The notes under the pieces were generated by a model. That model did no database searches, was not told the origin of the DNA, and was given only the letters and a program-made list of their open reading frames with translations. A stretch of 5,850 nt of DNA from CAUPWF01 sp964367905 (GTDB lineage Bacteria > Bacillota > Clostridia > Lachnospirales > Lachnospiraceae). The translations under genes were made by a program, and so were the position numbers. Positions 1 to 5,850 of this stretch are shown in pieces (position 1 is the first letter of the stretch; every line of letters starts with the position of its first letter). The DNA lies in NCBI GenBank assembly GCA_964367905.1, contig CAYIZP010000085.1, positions 1 through 5,850 on the forward strand. The letters run 5' to 3'.

Positions 1-842
1 TAATCAATCCACTGATTTTGCACCACTGTCTTCCATTCTAGTGGGTGGGTAAACAATTCTCCCATCGCAAATGGTGTCGCTGTATGTTGCCTCAACACTT
101 TGAAATAATCGATATGCTCTGGTGCCAAACTGTCCTCTAGAAAGAATAATTTAAAGGCCTCCATTTCTTTCGCAAAGGTTAATGTATCTGCCATCGATAA
201 CCTCTCATGTACATCATGCAATAGTTCCACTTCCCAACCGATATCTGCACGAATTTTAGAAAATAATTCAACCACACTTCTCATGTACTTTTTCGGATGA
301 TAGTACGACCCCATCGGTGCATGTTGTGGCGGGATAATCTGCTGTGATTTTCCATCAAAATTCCCTCCATATGTTCCCATATGGCATCTGATGTATTGAA
401 TTCCCTCTTCCATAAATTTATAGATATTTTCTTTCACTTCATTTACACAACTACCATCTGCATGACGATATACCGCTACACCTTCACGGGATTTTCCTCC
501 AAACAAGCTATATACTGGCATATTGGCTAGCTTTCCCTTTATGTCCCACAATGCCTCATCCACTCCAGATATCGCATTATTGAGCACCGGCCCATTCCTC
601 CAATAGGAATTCCCCATTGCAACTTGCCAAATATCTTCGATATCATGCACTGATCTACCTCGCAGCAGTGGTACTAAATACTCTTCAATGGCTGTCACCA
701 CAACTTTATGTCTCCATGTAAATGTGGCACAACCCAGGCCAAATAATTCTGGTTCCGATGTCAACACCTTCACCACCACTAGATTGATCCCTCTCGGCGC
801 TGTCACAAATACCTCTATGTCTCTTATCGTTATGTCTTTCAC
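1..842 (-). CDS. Mannonate dehydratase/RspA-like enolase-superfamily enzyme (3' end outside window)
   Basis: Read on the minus strand, this gives about 280 residues with no stop before the window edge, so the C-terminal third is missing. It looks like the ManD/RspA branch of the enolase superfamily, which dehydrates D-mannonate (or a related sugar acid) to a 2-keto-3-deoxy acid in the cytoplasm using Mg2+. Visible landmarks, counted from the GTG at 842, are the capping-domain start IEVFVTAP, the segment SYWRNGPVLNNAI (79-91), ALWDIKGK (97-104), R152 and Y158 near the usual catalytic Arg/Tyr, LHDVHERL with D210 and H212, FFLED with E236, and MGE with E262. The three acidic residues are the expected metal ligands. 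GTG 842 is chosen because GGAGG lies 8 nt upstream; ATG 848 is an alternative but sits only 2 nt from GGAGG. Many relatives have little or no mannonate dehydratase activity, so the substrate is unproven. Confidence 0.85.
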   Translation of the reverse strand, partial: MKDITIRDIEVFVTAPRGINLVVVKVLTSEPELFGLGCATFTWRHKVVVTAIEEYLVPLLRGRSVHDIEDIWQVAMGNSYWRNGPVLNNAISGVDEALWDIKGKLANMPVYSLFGGKSREGVAVYRHADGSCVNEVKENIYKFMEEGIQYIRCHMGTYGGNFDGKSQQIIPPQHAPMGSYYHPKKYMRSVVELFSKIRADIGWEVELLHDVHERLSMADTLTFAKEMEAFKLFFLEDSLAPEHIDYFKVLRQHTATPFAMGELFTHPLEWKTVVQNQWID

Positions 843-844
843 TT

Positions 845-880
845 TCATCTCCTCCAATACGGATTTTTTATTTTCCCCAT
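845..880 (-). other. Possible 11-codon leader ORF before the ManD-like gene
   Basis: The minus strand has ATG at 880-878 followed by codons for MGKIKNPYWRR and a TGA at 847-845. A clean AAGGA (892-888) lies 7 nt before the ATG. The stop overlaps ATG 848 of the enzyme as ATGA, the geometry of translational coupling. It is too short to test by coding statistics and may be chance. It is listed because it has its own well-spaced ribosome site and overlaps the next gene. Confidence 0.3.
851..855 (-). promoter_or_regulatory. Ribosome binding site deciding the start of the ManD-like gene
   Basis: The minus strand reads GGAGG here. It is 8 nt from GTG 842 and only 2 nt from ATG 848. This spacing favours the GTG, although ATG 848 could still be used by translational coupling to an upstream mini-ORF. 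Confidence 0.6.
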
Positions 881-901
881 TTTACTGTCCTTCTCTCGGT
901 A

Positions 902-910
902 AATATATCA
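902..910 (-). promoter_or_regulatory. Candidate extended -10 promoter for the ManD-like gene
   Basis: On the minus strand the bases read TGATATATT, an extended -10 (TGn plus TATATT). At 17-bp spacing the -35 position falls on TGATAA (930-925), a poor match. This is typical of a promoter relying on an extended -10 or an activator. Transcription would start near 895, giving a leader of about 50 nt. Both promoter elements overlap copies of the TATCACAAT repeat. Confidence 0.4.
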
Positions 911-934
911 CAATTCTACAACTTTTATCACAAT
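906..934. repeat. Direct repeat TATCACAAT x2, candidate AraC-family operator
   Basis: The 9-mer TATCACAAT occurs at 906-914 and again, identically, at 926-934. The copies are 20 bp apart, about two helical turns, which is the usual phasing for the two half-sites of an AraC-family protein. They sit between the divergent ManD-like gene and the AraC gene. One copy overlaps the candidate -10 of the former. The other overlaps the candidate -35 zones of both. The repeat is seen directly; its role as an operator is inferred. Confidence 0.45.
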
Positions 935-950
935 AACAAATTAATTATGG

Positions 951-1008
951 TACAATAACTAGGTAACAAGATAAAAAAGTGTGCTTGCACGCAAAAACAT
1001 GATACAAT
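951..1008 (+). promoter_or_regulatory. Candidate promoter region of the AraC/sensor operon
   Basis: Two TACAAT -10-like hexamers are present, at 951-956 and 1003-1008. For the first, 17-bp spacing puts the -35 at 928-933, inside the second TATCACAAT copy. The second would start transcription near 1015 with a very short leader, and lacks a good -35. A perfect inverted repeat GTGC-TT-GCAC (981-990) lies at about the -35 zone of the second and could be another protein site. Which hexamer is used cannot be decided from sequence. Confidence 0.35.
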
Positions 1009-1029
1009 AATTCAAAAGTAGGTACTCGT

Positions 1030-1812
1030 ATGGACAGTAAATTTCTCAAGGACATAAAACGTGATTTCACAACTGATTTTTTCCATTCACGCGAACACAG
1101 CAAACATCATAATCCTCACGATCAAGAAGTGCGTGAATTTGCATGTGTGCGAAGTGGAGATATTGCTCAATTACAGATTACATTAACAGAAAAGCATCGT
1201 GGGCAGTCTGGTGTCATTGCAAAAGATCCCCTACGAAATGCGAAAAACCGTTCTATTATTACCATTGCACTGTCATGTCGTGCAGCAGTAGAAGGTGGAT
1301 TGCATTTTGAATGGGCATATTCTCTCAGTGATTGCTTCATTAACAAAGTCGAAGAATTAAAAACTATTGCAGATGTTTATCAACTTGCTAGAGAAGCACA
1401 ATTTTATTATACTACACTGGTAAGTGACCAGAAAAAAAACACTGCTCCAACGCCAATAGCCACAGGTGATTCTAGAGTCCGGCGTTGTAAAAATTATATA
1501 TTTGAGCATATCTATGATAAAATCACACTAAGCGAATTAGCCGCATCCTTATATATATGCCCCAATTATCTCTCTCAAATCTTCAAAAAATCAGAAGGGA
1601 TAACAATTGGCGAGTTCATTCTGCAAGAAAAAATCAAACTCGCTCGGAATATGCTAATCTATTCTACTTATTCTTTTAGCGAGATTGCATCAAACCTAAG
1701 TTTCTCGTCTCAGAGCCACTTAGGAAAACAGTTCAAAAAAGTAACAGGAATGACACTTCGCACTTATCGGGAAACTTATTTAAATGACGAAACAATTAAT
1801 TTCACACCATAA
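1030..1812 (+). CDS. AraC-family transcriptional regulator
   Basis: This 260-residue cytoplasmic DNA-binding regulator has its C-terminal AraC/XylS domain at about 147-250. The first helix-turn-helix is around 166-188 (TLSELAASLYICPNYLSQIF) and the second around 215-238 (SFSEIASNLSFSSQSHLGKQ). The N-terminal 130 residues are not a cupin or a receiver. They carry DPLRNAKN (66-73), RAAVEGGL (84-91) and AYSLSD (96-101), a pattern I recognise from a group of Firmicute AraC regulators whose ligand is unknown. The ribosome site is weak (AGTAGG, 7 nt before ATG), suggesting low expression. The gene is divergent from the ManD-like gene and precedes the sensor gene by 18 bp, so it probably controls one or both. 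The likely operator is the TATCACAAT repeat upstream. Family assignment is firm; targets are inferred. Confidence 0.93.
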   Translation: MDSKFLKDIKRDFTTDFFHSREHSKHHNPHDQEVREFACVRSGDIAQLQITLTEKHRGQSGVIAKDPLRNAKNRSIITIALSCRAAVEGGLHFEWAYSLSDCFINKVEELKTIADVYQLAREAQFYYTTLVSDQKKNTAPTPIATGDSRVRRCKNYIFEHIYDKITLSELAASLYICPNYLSQIFKKSEGITIGEFILQEKIKLARNMLIYSTYSFSEIASNLSFSSQSHLGKQFKKVTGMTLRTYRETYLNDETINFTP

Positions 1813-1818
1813 TACATT

Positions 1819-1824
1819 AGGAGG
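1819..1824 (+). promoter_or_regulatory. Strong ribosome binding site of the sensor gene
   Basis: AGGAGG lies 6 nt before ATG 1831, in the 18-bp gap after the AraC gene. It is much stronger than the AraC gene's own site, so the second protein of the operon is probably made in excess over the first. Confidence 0.85.
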
Positions 1825-1830
1825 TTCTGT

Positions 1831-3711
1831 ATGAATCAATCACACAAAATCGCAGTTTTTATCTCACATATATATGGCAATTTCCAGAGCAAACTTTGTC
1901 AAGGCATTATCGACAAAGCCAACGAATATGGCTATGCATTGGATTTTTTCGTCTCCAATGACGAAGTCGTGATTCAAGAATACGGAACAGGAGAAGTGAA
2001 TCTCTTCCAAGTTCCAGACATCCGCTCCTACGACGGCATCCTTATTTCTGCTGGAACTTACTTAGTGGACAGCATGCGAACGGCTCTATTTGACGTTCTT
2101 GCCGATGCCACTTGCCCCATTATAGATATCAATAATTCAGAATCGCCATTCCCTACCATTAACTTGAACAACTCTTCTATCATACAGGAACTCGTAAAGC
2201 ATTTACATACCACGCATAACCTCAATCGGTTATGCTATTTGGGGAGTTCAACCTTCCCCCTCATCTCATCATCAAGAGAAAATGCATTCCTTTCAGGCAT
2301 GAAACATTTTGGTCTAACACTTAATCAATCCTCTATGTATGATAGCGACTCTAGCTACGGCTCTATCTGCCAAGCTCTAGATTTCTTCTTCGATGGCACT
2401 AGTTCAGCAACCGCTCCAGAAGGGATTGTTTGCTACAATGACGAACTGGCTTTTTTAGTCATAGAAGAGTTATCAAAAAGAGGCTATCGCATCCCTCAAG
2501 ATATTACCGTAACAGGATGTGACAACCTAGCTTATGGTGAACAGATCAATCCAGCCCTCACCACAATCAGTTTCCCGGCACGAGAATTGGGCGTGGCTGC
2601 TTTTGATTCTTTGCTTGGTCTAATAGATGAACAGACACTAGAGTTTCCCATCTATGTCAAGGCCGAACCAGTCCTCAAAGGTTCTTGTGGTTGTCCTTAT
2701 AACAAACAAGATTTTCCAATCTTCTTGAGCAACAAACTCTCCGGAAAGGTCGCCCATCTAGAATCTAAAATCTTGGAAAATATTCATATGCGTGGTCTTC
2801 TGCAAAGCTGCGAGAACCTAGAGCAATTGGTAGAACATCTCAAGACTTCACTTGAGAATTACCCCGAAATCTCTGATTTCTACTTCTTCTTGTACTCTGA
2901 TTGGTATGAAACTGATTCAAACCTCTCCGGTCTGCTACCTGAAGATACTGCTTTCAAGTCAAAGCGTATTGATTTGAAATTAGGAAAAACAAGCAACCAA
3001 TATTTTTCTGGTCACACTTTTGCTAATAAAGAAGCCATTACGGATTTTCTTGATTCCTATACTGGATCCATGCGATTGTTCGTGCCACTATATTTTGAAG
3101 ACGCTGATTTTGGATTTCTTTGCTTTTCGTACCCTAACACCGAAATCTACTATCCTTTTACCTTTGTAACATGGCTACAGAACCTCAATATGACCCTAAA
3201 AAATTTGAGCGATCAACAGAATATAGTTTTAATCAAAGAATACCTTCAAGATCTAAATTACCGCGACGATTTGACGGGTCTATATAATCGACATGGCTTT
3301 CAACATCATGCCCTTTTGGCTATAAACCAATATTCTCTTACACAGACAAAGCCTGTTCTATTGTCATTAGAGATTAATGATTTCCAGAAGCTGAACTCAG
3401 ACTTCGGTCTTGATGAAAGCAATTTTGCGCTAAAAACTTTCGCAAAAGCCTTGCAAAAAGCATTAGCAGACGGGGCCGTCTGTGCCCGTTATCGTGGAGC
3501 AAATTTTCAAGTGCTCTACTCATTTTCCTCAGAACTTAACTTCTATGATTTGCTAAGTTCCATGAAAAAATATCTGATGAATTATCAAGAAATCTACAAT
3601 AAGAGCTATCTGATTTCTTTCACTTATTCCTATACACCACTAAACGGTTATAGCGAAGATTCACTCTTCGAAGCACTACTATCGGTTCACACACCAGAAA
3701 CTGCTGTTTAA
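1831..3711 (+). CDS. Cytosolic LacI-type sugar-sensor domain fused to degenerate GGDEF domain
   Basis: This 626-residue protein has no signal peptide or membrane segment. Residues about 5-283 form a periplasmic-binding-protein-like (LacI/GalR effector) fold: it opens with HKIAVFISHIYG, and later has EGIVCYNDELAF (197-208) and the VTGCDN/TTISFP segments (227-248). There is no LacI helix-turn-helix in front of it. A GSCGCP motif (284-289) closes the domain, as in other sensor-GGDEF fusions. Residues about 300-470 are an unassigned linker or sensor region. Residues about 471-615 are GGDEF-like, with a good DDLTGLYNR (479-487), but the signature is RGANF (555-559), the metal-site Asp region reads LEIND, and no RxxD inhibitory site precedes it. 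It is therefore unlikely to make c-di-GMP. It probably binds a sugar in the cytoplasm and signals by protein contact, perhaps to the co-transcribed AraC protein (inference). Confidence 0.85.
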   Translation: MNQSHKIAVFISHIYGNFQSKLCQGIIDKANEYGYALDFFVSNDEVVIQEYGTGEVNLFQVPDIRSYDGILISAGTYLVDSMRTALFDVLADATCPIIDINNSESPFPTINLNNSSIIQELVKHLHTTHNLNRLCYLGSSTFPLISSSRENAFLSGMKHFGLTLNQSSMYDSDSSYGSICQALDFFFDGTSSATAPEGIVCYNDELAFLVIEELSKRGYRIPQDITVTGCDNLAYGEQINPALTTISFPARELGVAAFDSLLGLIDEQTLEFPIYVKAEPVLKGSCGCPYNKQDFPIFLSNKLSGKVAHLESKILENIHMRGLLQSCENLEQLVEHLKTSLENYPEISDFYFFLYSDWYETDSNLSGLLPEDTAFKSKRIDLKLGKTSNQYFSGHTFANKEAITDFLDSYTGSMRLFVPLYFEDADFGFLCFSYPNTEIYYPFTFVTWLQNLNMTLKNLSDQQNIVLIKEYLQDLNYRDDLTGLYNRHGFQHHALLAINQYSLTQTKPVLLSLEINDFQKLNSDFGLDESNFALKTFAKALQKALADGAVCARYRGANFQVLYSFSSELNFYDLLSSMKKYLMNYQEIYNKSYLISFTYSYTPLNGYSEDSLFEALLSVHTPETAV

Positions 3712-5186
3712 TGATTCAATCGCAAGTTTTTACGATATTCTGTCGGAGAAACGCCATACAATGTTTTGAATGTTTTCATAAAATGTTTTTCATTGTCATA
3801 TCCTATATTTTGGCTGATTTCTCCGATTCGAAGATCCGTATCCTTTAAATATTCTTTTGCTTTTTGCATCCGAATCTCTCTCAAATAATTTACAAAATTC
3901 ATTCCCGTATACTGTTTAAAAGCAAGAGAAAACAAGGAATAATTCATGGACACCTCATTGGATACCACTGCCATGTTGAAATCCTTGTTATAATTCTGAG
4001 CGATGTACTCGATTGCCGCCTCCATCTTATGACGACTCTTGATCGCTTCTTGTTGTTCCTGCACCTTCTCGATAAATGTTTCCAACCATTTCGTCAACAC
4101 AAACTCATAAATGCTAATATTCGCATAGGATAGCGGACTTTGAAGATTCTTGATCTCATATTCATCTGCTGCCGACATACTGGAATAAGTACTCTCGATC
4201 TGTGTGAAAAAATCTTCCACTAGGATTTGAAGCGCCTTCATATCCTTCTCCCGCTTATTCTGCCATAGGATTTTCCCTACTTCTTTTAACACTTGATTCG
4301 CTTTTGTGGTTCCAATTTTCTGTACTAGGGTAGCTACCTGCGCTCGCTTCTGCTCCGTACTACCCTTTGCAGATTTTTCCGAATCGCTCGCTCGCTTCGC
4401 ACTCTCGATTCGTTCCGCTCGCACCAGTGGTCTCTCACGATAAAATGCCTCTATTCTCGCCTCATAAGCCTCCATATAAGCAGACTGAAAATCCTCAATC
4501 CCCTGATGTACCTTGCTTACTCCTACAAATCTCCGACGCCACTCTTGGAGGCGAATTTGCTCTAGCACACTTGGCTTTACGATAAAGAGCTCTCCTTGTC
4601 CCACATTGCCTACATAACCACGGTCGTCCCACATATAAGAATCCAATCCCATATTATCCAGACAACAAACCAGATAGTCTCCTTGAAATAACTTAGAATC
4701 AATCTGAACCCGAAGTGATTCCAATTCGCCTGCAGGTGCGTTCATATTCATCACCAGCTGTTTCAGATGTTGCCCTTGAATTGTGCTCTTAGCCGCCTCT
4801 TTCTCAAGGGATTGCTCGATCTCCGCATTCAGCGTATCTAGAATTTCTTCCACTGCAGTTCTCTGCGCTGGTTTCAGCAAATATTCACGTACTCCAAGTC
4901 GCAGTAATTTCACCGTAGATGAAAATTCATCCAGACTACTCACCACAACAATCTTCGGTTCTTGCTCCAACCTACAAGCCTCTGTAATCAGTGTCAATCC
5001 ATCTAAGCCCGGCAGTTCCAGATTGGTAAACATTACCTCCACCTTCTGCGTCTTCAAAAGGTGCAAGGCCTCTTCTCCGCTTGCACACTCCAATATGGTA
5101 TGAATCGCAATCTTGCTCCCTTGTATCATTCGACGCAATTCTTGTCGCTCTTTTTTATTATGTTCTACAATTAATAATGTCTTCAC
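3708..5186 (-). CDS. YesN-like regulator: degenerate receiver domain plus AraC DNA-binding domain
   Basis: This 492-residue cytoplasmic regulator starts at GTG 5186 (KTLLIVE follows). Residues 1-120 form a receiver fold, but the phospho-accepting Asp is Asn (FTNLELPG, N55) and the acidic pocket reads VEHN instead of VDDE; the switch Ser (S83/S84) and K105 remain. Residues about 126-350 are a middle region in which VGVSKVHQGIEDFQSAYMEA (221-240) resembles the GGDEF-like domain of YesN-type regulators, followed by a charged Ser/Lys/Glu linker (about 256-283). Residues 384-492 are the AraC domain with helix-turn-helices near 403-427 and 452-476 (IGEISQNIGY). An ATG at 5231 would add 15 residues, but that stretch holds a promoter-like extended -10. 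GAGGAG lies 11 nt before the GTG, slightly far. The gene is divergent from the gene at 5341, its likely target. No histidine kinase is adjacent. Confidence 0.88.
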   Translation of the reverse strand: MKTLLIVEHNKKERQELRRMIQGSKIAIHTILECASGEEALHLLKTQKVEVMFTNLELPGLDGLTLITEACRLEQEPKIVVVSSLDEFSSTVKLLRLGVREYLLKPAQRTAVEEILDTLNAEIEQSLEKEAAKSTIQGQHLKQLVMNMNAPAGELESLRVQIDSKLFQGDYLVCCLDNMGLDSYMWDDRGYVGNVGQGELFIVKPSVLEQIRLQEWRRRFVGVSKVHQGIEDFQSAYMEAYEARIEAFYRERPLVRAERIESAKRASDSEKSAKGSTEQKRAQVATLVQKIGTTKANQVLKEVGKILWQNKREKDMKALQILVEDFFTQIESTYSSMSAADEYEIKNLQSPLSYANISIYEFVLTKWLETFIEKVQEQQEAIKSRHKMEAAIEYIAQNYNKDFNMAVVSNEVSMNYSLFSLAFKQYTGMNFVNYLREIRMQKAKEYLKDTDLRIGEISQNIGYDNEKHFMKTFKTLYGVSPTEYRKNLRLNH

Positions 5187-5211
5187 TGTGTCACACACTC
5201 CTCTTCCCCAC

Positions 5212-5220
5212 AGTATAACA
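5212..5220 (-). promoter_or_regulatory. Extended -10 promoter of the receiver/AraC gene
   Basis: The minus strand reads TGTTATACT, an extended -10 (TGn plus TATACT). The -35 at 17 bp is TATTCA, weak. Transcription would start near 5205, about 20 nt before GTG 5186 and after the ATG at 5231. This supports the shorter protein. Confidence 0.5.
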
Positions 5221-5275
5221 TAAAAAATCACACCTGAATAAAATATCTTTCCTTTTTATCTATTTCTTCAATCCA

Positions 5276-5281
5276 TATACT
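5276..5281 (+). promoter_or_regulatory. Candidate -10 for the gene at 5341
   Basis: TATACT on the plus strand is the same hexamer used by the divergent promoter. The -35 position (5253-5258, TTTTTA) is poor, as expected for an activator-dependent promoter. The start would be near 5288, giving a leader of about 50 nt. Confidence 0.35.
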
Positions 5282-5340
5282 AAGATTGGCATCTTATATC
5301 AGATGAATTTTCATTATACGAGAAAGGAACGGTTATTACT

Positions 5341-5850
5341 ATGAATACCACAAACAACTTCGTGACCATTGATCACGTACCTTATTACAAAATCAGTGAT
5401 GCACAAAAACTATCGCCATTTTTTATACAAGTGGCATCTTCCAGTGACATCTGGCTCTTTATGTCTTCCAATGGTGGCATGACAGCAGGGAGAAGGAATG
5501 CTGAGAACAGCATCTTTCCATATGAAACTGACGATAAACTTCACACCAATTTTGACTCTTGCTCAAAAACAATTCTAAAAATCGGTTCATCCTATTGGCA
5601 ACCATTTGAAGTGAACGGTGTTAAAAAATATGAAATTACCAGAAATATCTATAAAGGATACTATGGTGATAGCGTTATGATGGAAGAAATAAACCACAGC
5701 CTTGGGCTCAGTTTTTCTTACAAATTAGAGAGCAGTGAAACCTATGGGCTTGTAAAAACCTCAAGCTTTAAAAATTTAACAGAGAAACCACTTCAAGTTG
5801 AAGTACTCGATGGAATCGGAAACCTCCTACCTTATGGAGTAAATGAGATC
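5341..5850 (+). CDS. N-terminus of a large cytoplasmic protein, possibly cellobiose-phosphorylase/glycoside-hydrolase-like (truncated by window)
   Basis: The frame is open for 170 codons from ATG 5341 to the window edge. It has no signal peptide and no membrane segment, so the product should be cytoplasmic. The segment from about residue 26 to 66 is rich in aromatics and Gly/Asn, with DIWLFMSSNGGMTAGRRN (36-53) and PYETDDKLH (60-68). It recalls the start of large proteins annotated as cellobiose phosphorylase-like or as uncharacterised glycoside hydrolases; this is memory-based and not certain. The second half (from about residue 80) looks beta-rich, as in the N-terminal sandwich of GH94-type enzymes. 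The catalytic part lies outside the window. AAGGA (5324-5328) lies 12 nt before the ATG, longer than usual. The gene is divergent from the receiver/AraC gene, which suggests control by that protein. Confidence 0.7.
   Translation, partial: MNTTNNFVTIDHVPYYKISDAQKLSPFFIQVASSSDIWLFMSSNGGMTAGRRNAENSIFPYETDDKLHTNFDSCSKTILKIGSSYWQPFEVNGVKKYEITRNIYKGYYGDSVMMEEINHSLGLSFSYKLESSETYGLVKTSSFKNLTEKPLQVEVLDGIGNLLPYGVNEI

Noticed and set aside
688..936. 82-codon plus-strand open frame
   Set aside because: It lies antisense to the ManD-like gene and runs into the divergent promoter; composition is Thr/Ser-rich shadow coding with no recognisable domain.
3654..3670. Hairpin CGAAGA-TTCAC-TCTTCG near the end of the sensor gene as a terminator
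   Set aside because: The stem is perfect but no T-run follows on either strand, and it lies within coding sequence.
3698..3731. Possible intrinsic terminator after the sensor gene
   Set aside because: The stem is AT-rich with a bulge and a 17-nt loop; only a run of five T follows. Too weak to annotate.
3864..5103. Three plus-strand open frames (3864-4133, 4367-4585, 4783-5103)
   Set aside because: All are antisense to the clearly coding receiver/AraC gene, lack good ribosome sites and show no family features.
5244..5267. Imperfect repeat TATCTTTCCT/TATCTATTTCT upstream of the gene at 5341 as an AraC operator
   Set aside because: The copies are imperfect, pyrimidine-rich and 13 bp apart, which is not the usual helical phasing; likely low-complexity sequence.
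1..5850. tRNA/rRNA genes, CRISPR arrays, insertion sequences, riboswitches
   Set aside because: No cloverleaf-like, array-like or terminal-inverted-repeat structures were seen, and nearly all of the window is accounted for by the five genes.

Overview
This is an accessory, sugar-related regulatory locus from a low-GC, AT-rich bacterium. It is most likely a Clostridia/Lachnospiraceae-type Firmicute. Supporting points are the strong AGGAGG-type ribosome sites, the YesN-like receiver/AraC regulator, an AraC protein of a Firmicute-specific kind, and a cytosolic sugar-sensor/GGDEF fusion. The taxonomic placement is inference from protein style and base composition only.

Layout. Positions 1-842 (minus) hold the N-terminal two thirds of an enolase-superfamily enzyme of the mannonate dehydratase/RspA group, cut by the window edge. 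Positions 843-1029 are a divergent control region. It carries a 9-bp direct repeat with a 20-bp period, overlapping candidate promoter elements on both strands, and a possible 11-codon leader ORF. Positions 1030-1812 and 1831-3711 (plus) form a two-gene operon: an AraC-family regulator, then a protein joining a periplasmic-binding-protein-like sugar sensor to a degenerate GGDEF domain. Positions 3708-5186 (minus) encode a receiver/AraC regulator that meets the operon tail-to-tail with a 4-bp stop-codon overlap. Positions 5187-5340 are a second divergent control region. From 5341 to the right edge (plus) lies the start of a large cytoplasmic protein resembling proteins annotated as cellobiose-phosphorylase-like; the assignment is tentative.

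How it may work together. Three regulators sit between two presumed carbohydrate-catabolism genes, and each flanking gene is divergent from one AraC-type regulator. The two signalling domains that normally use phosphorylation or c-di-GMP chemistry look chemically dead. The receiver has Asn instead of the phospho-accepting Asp, and the GGDEF motif reads RGANF. No histidine kinase is present. The locus therefore looks like a phosphorelay-independent, ligand-sensing regulatory cassette for uptake or breakdown of a glycoside or uronate. That is inference and is the most interesting aspect of the window.
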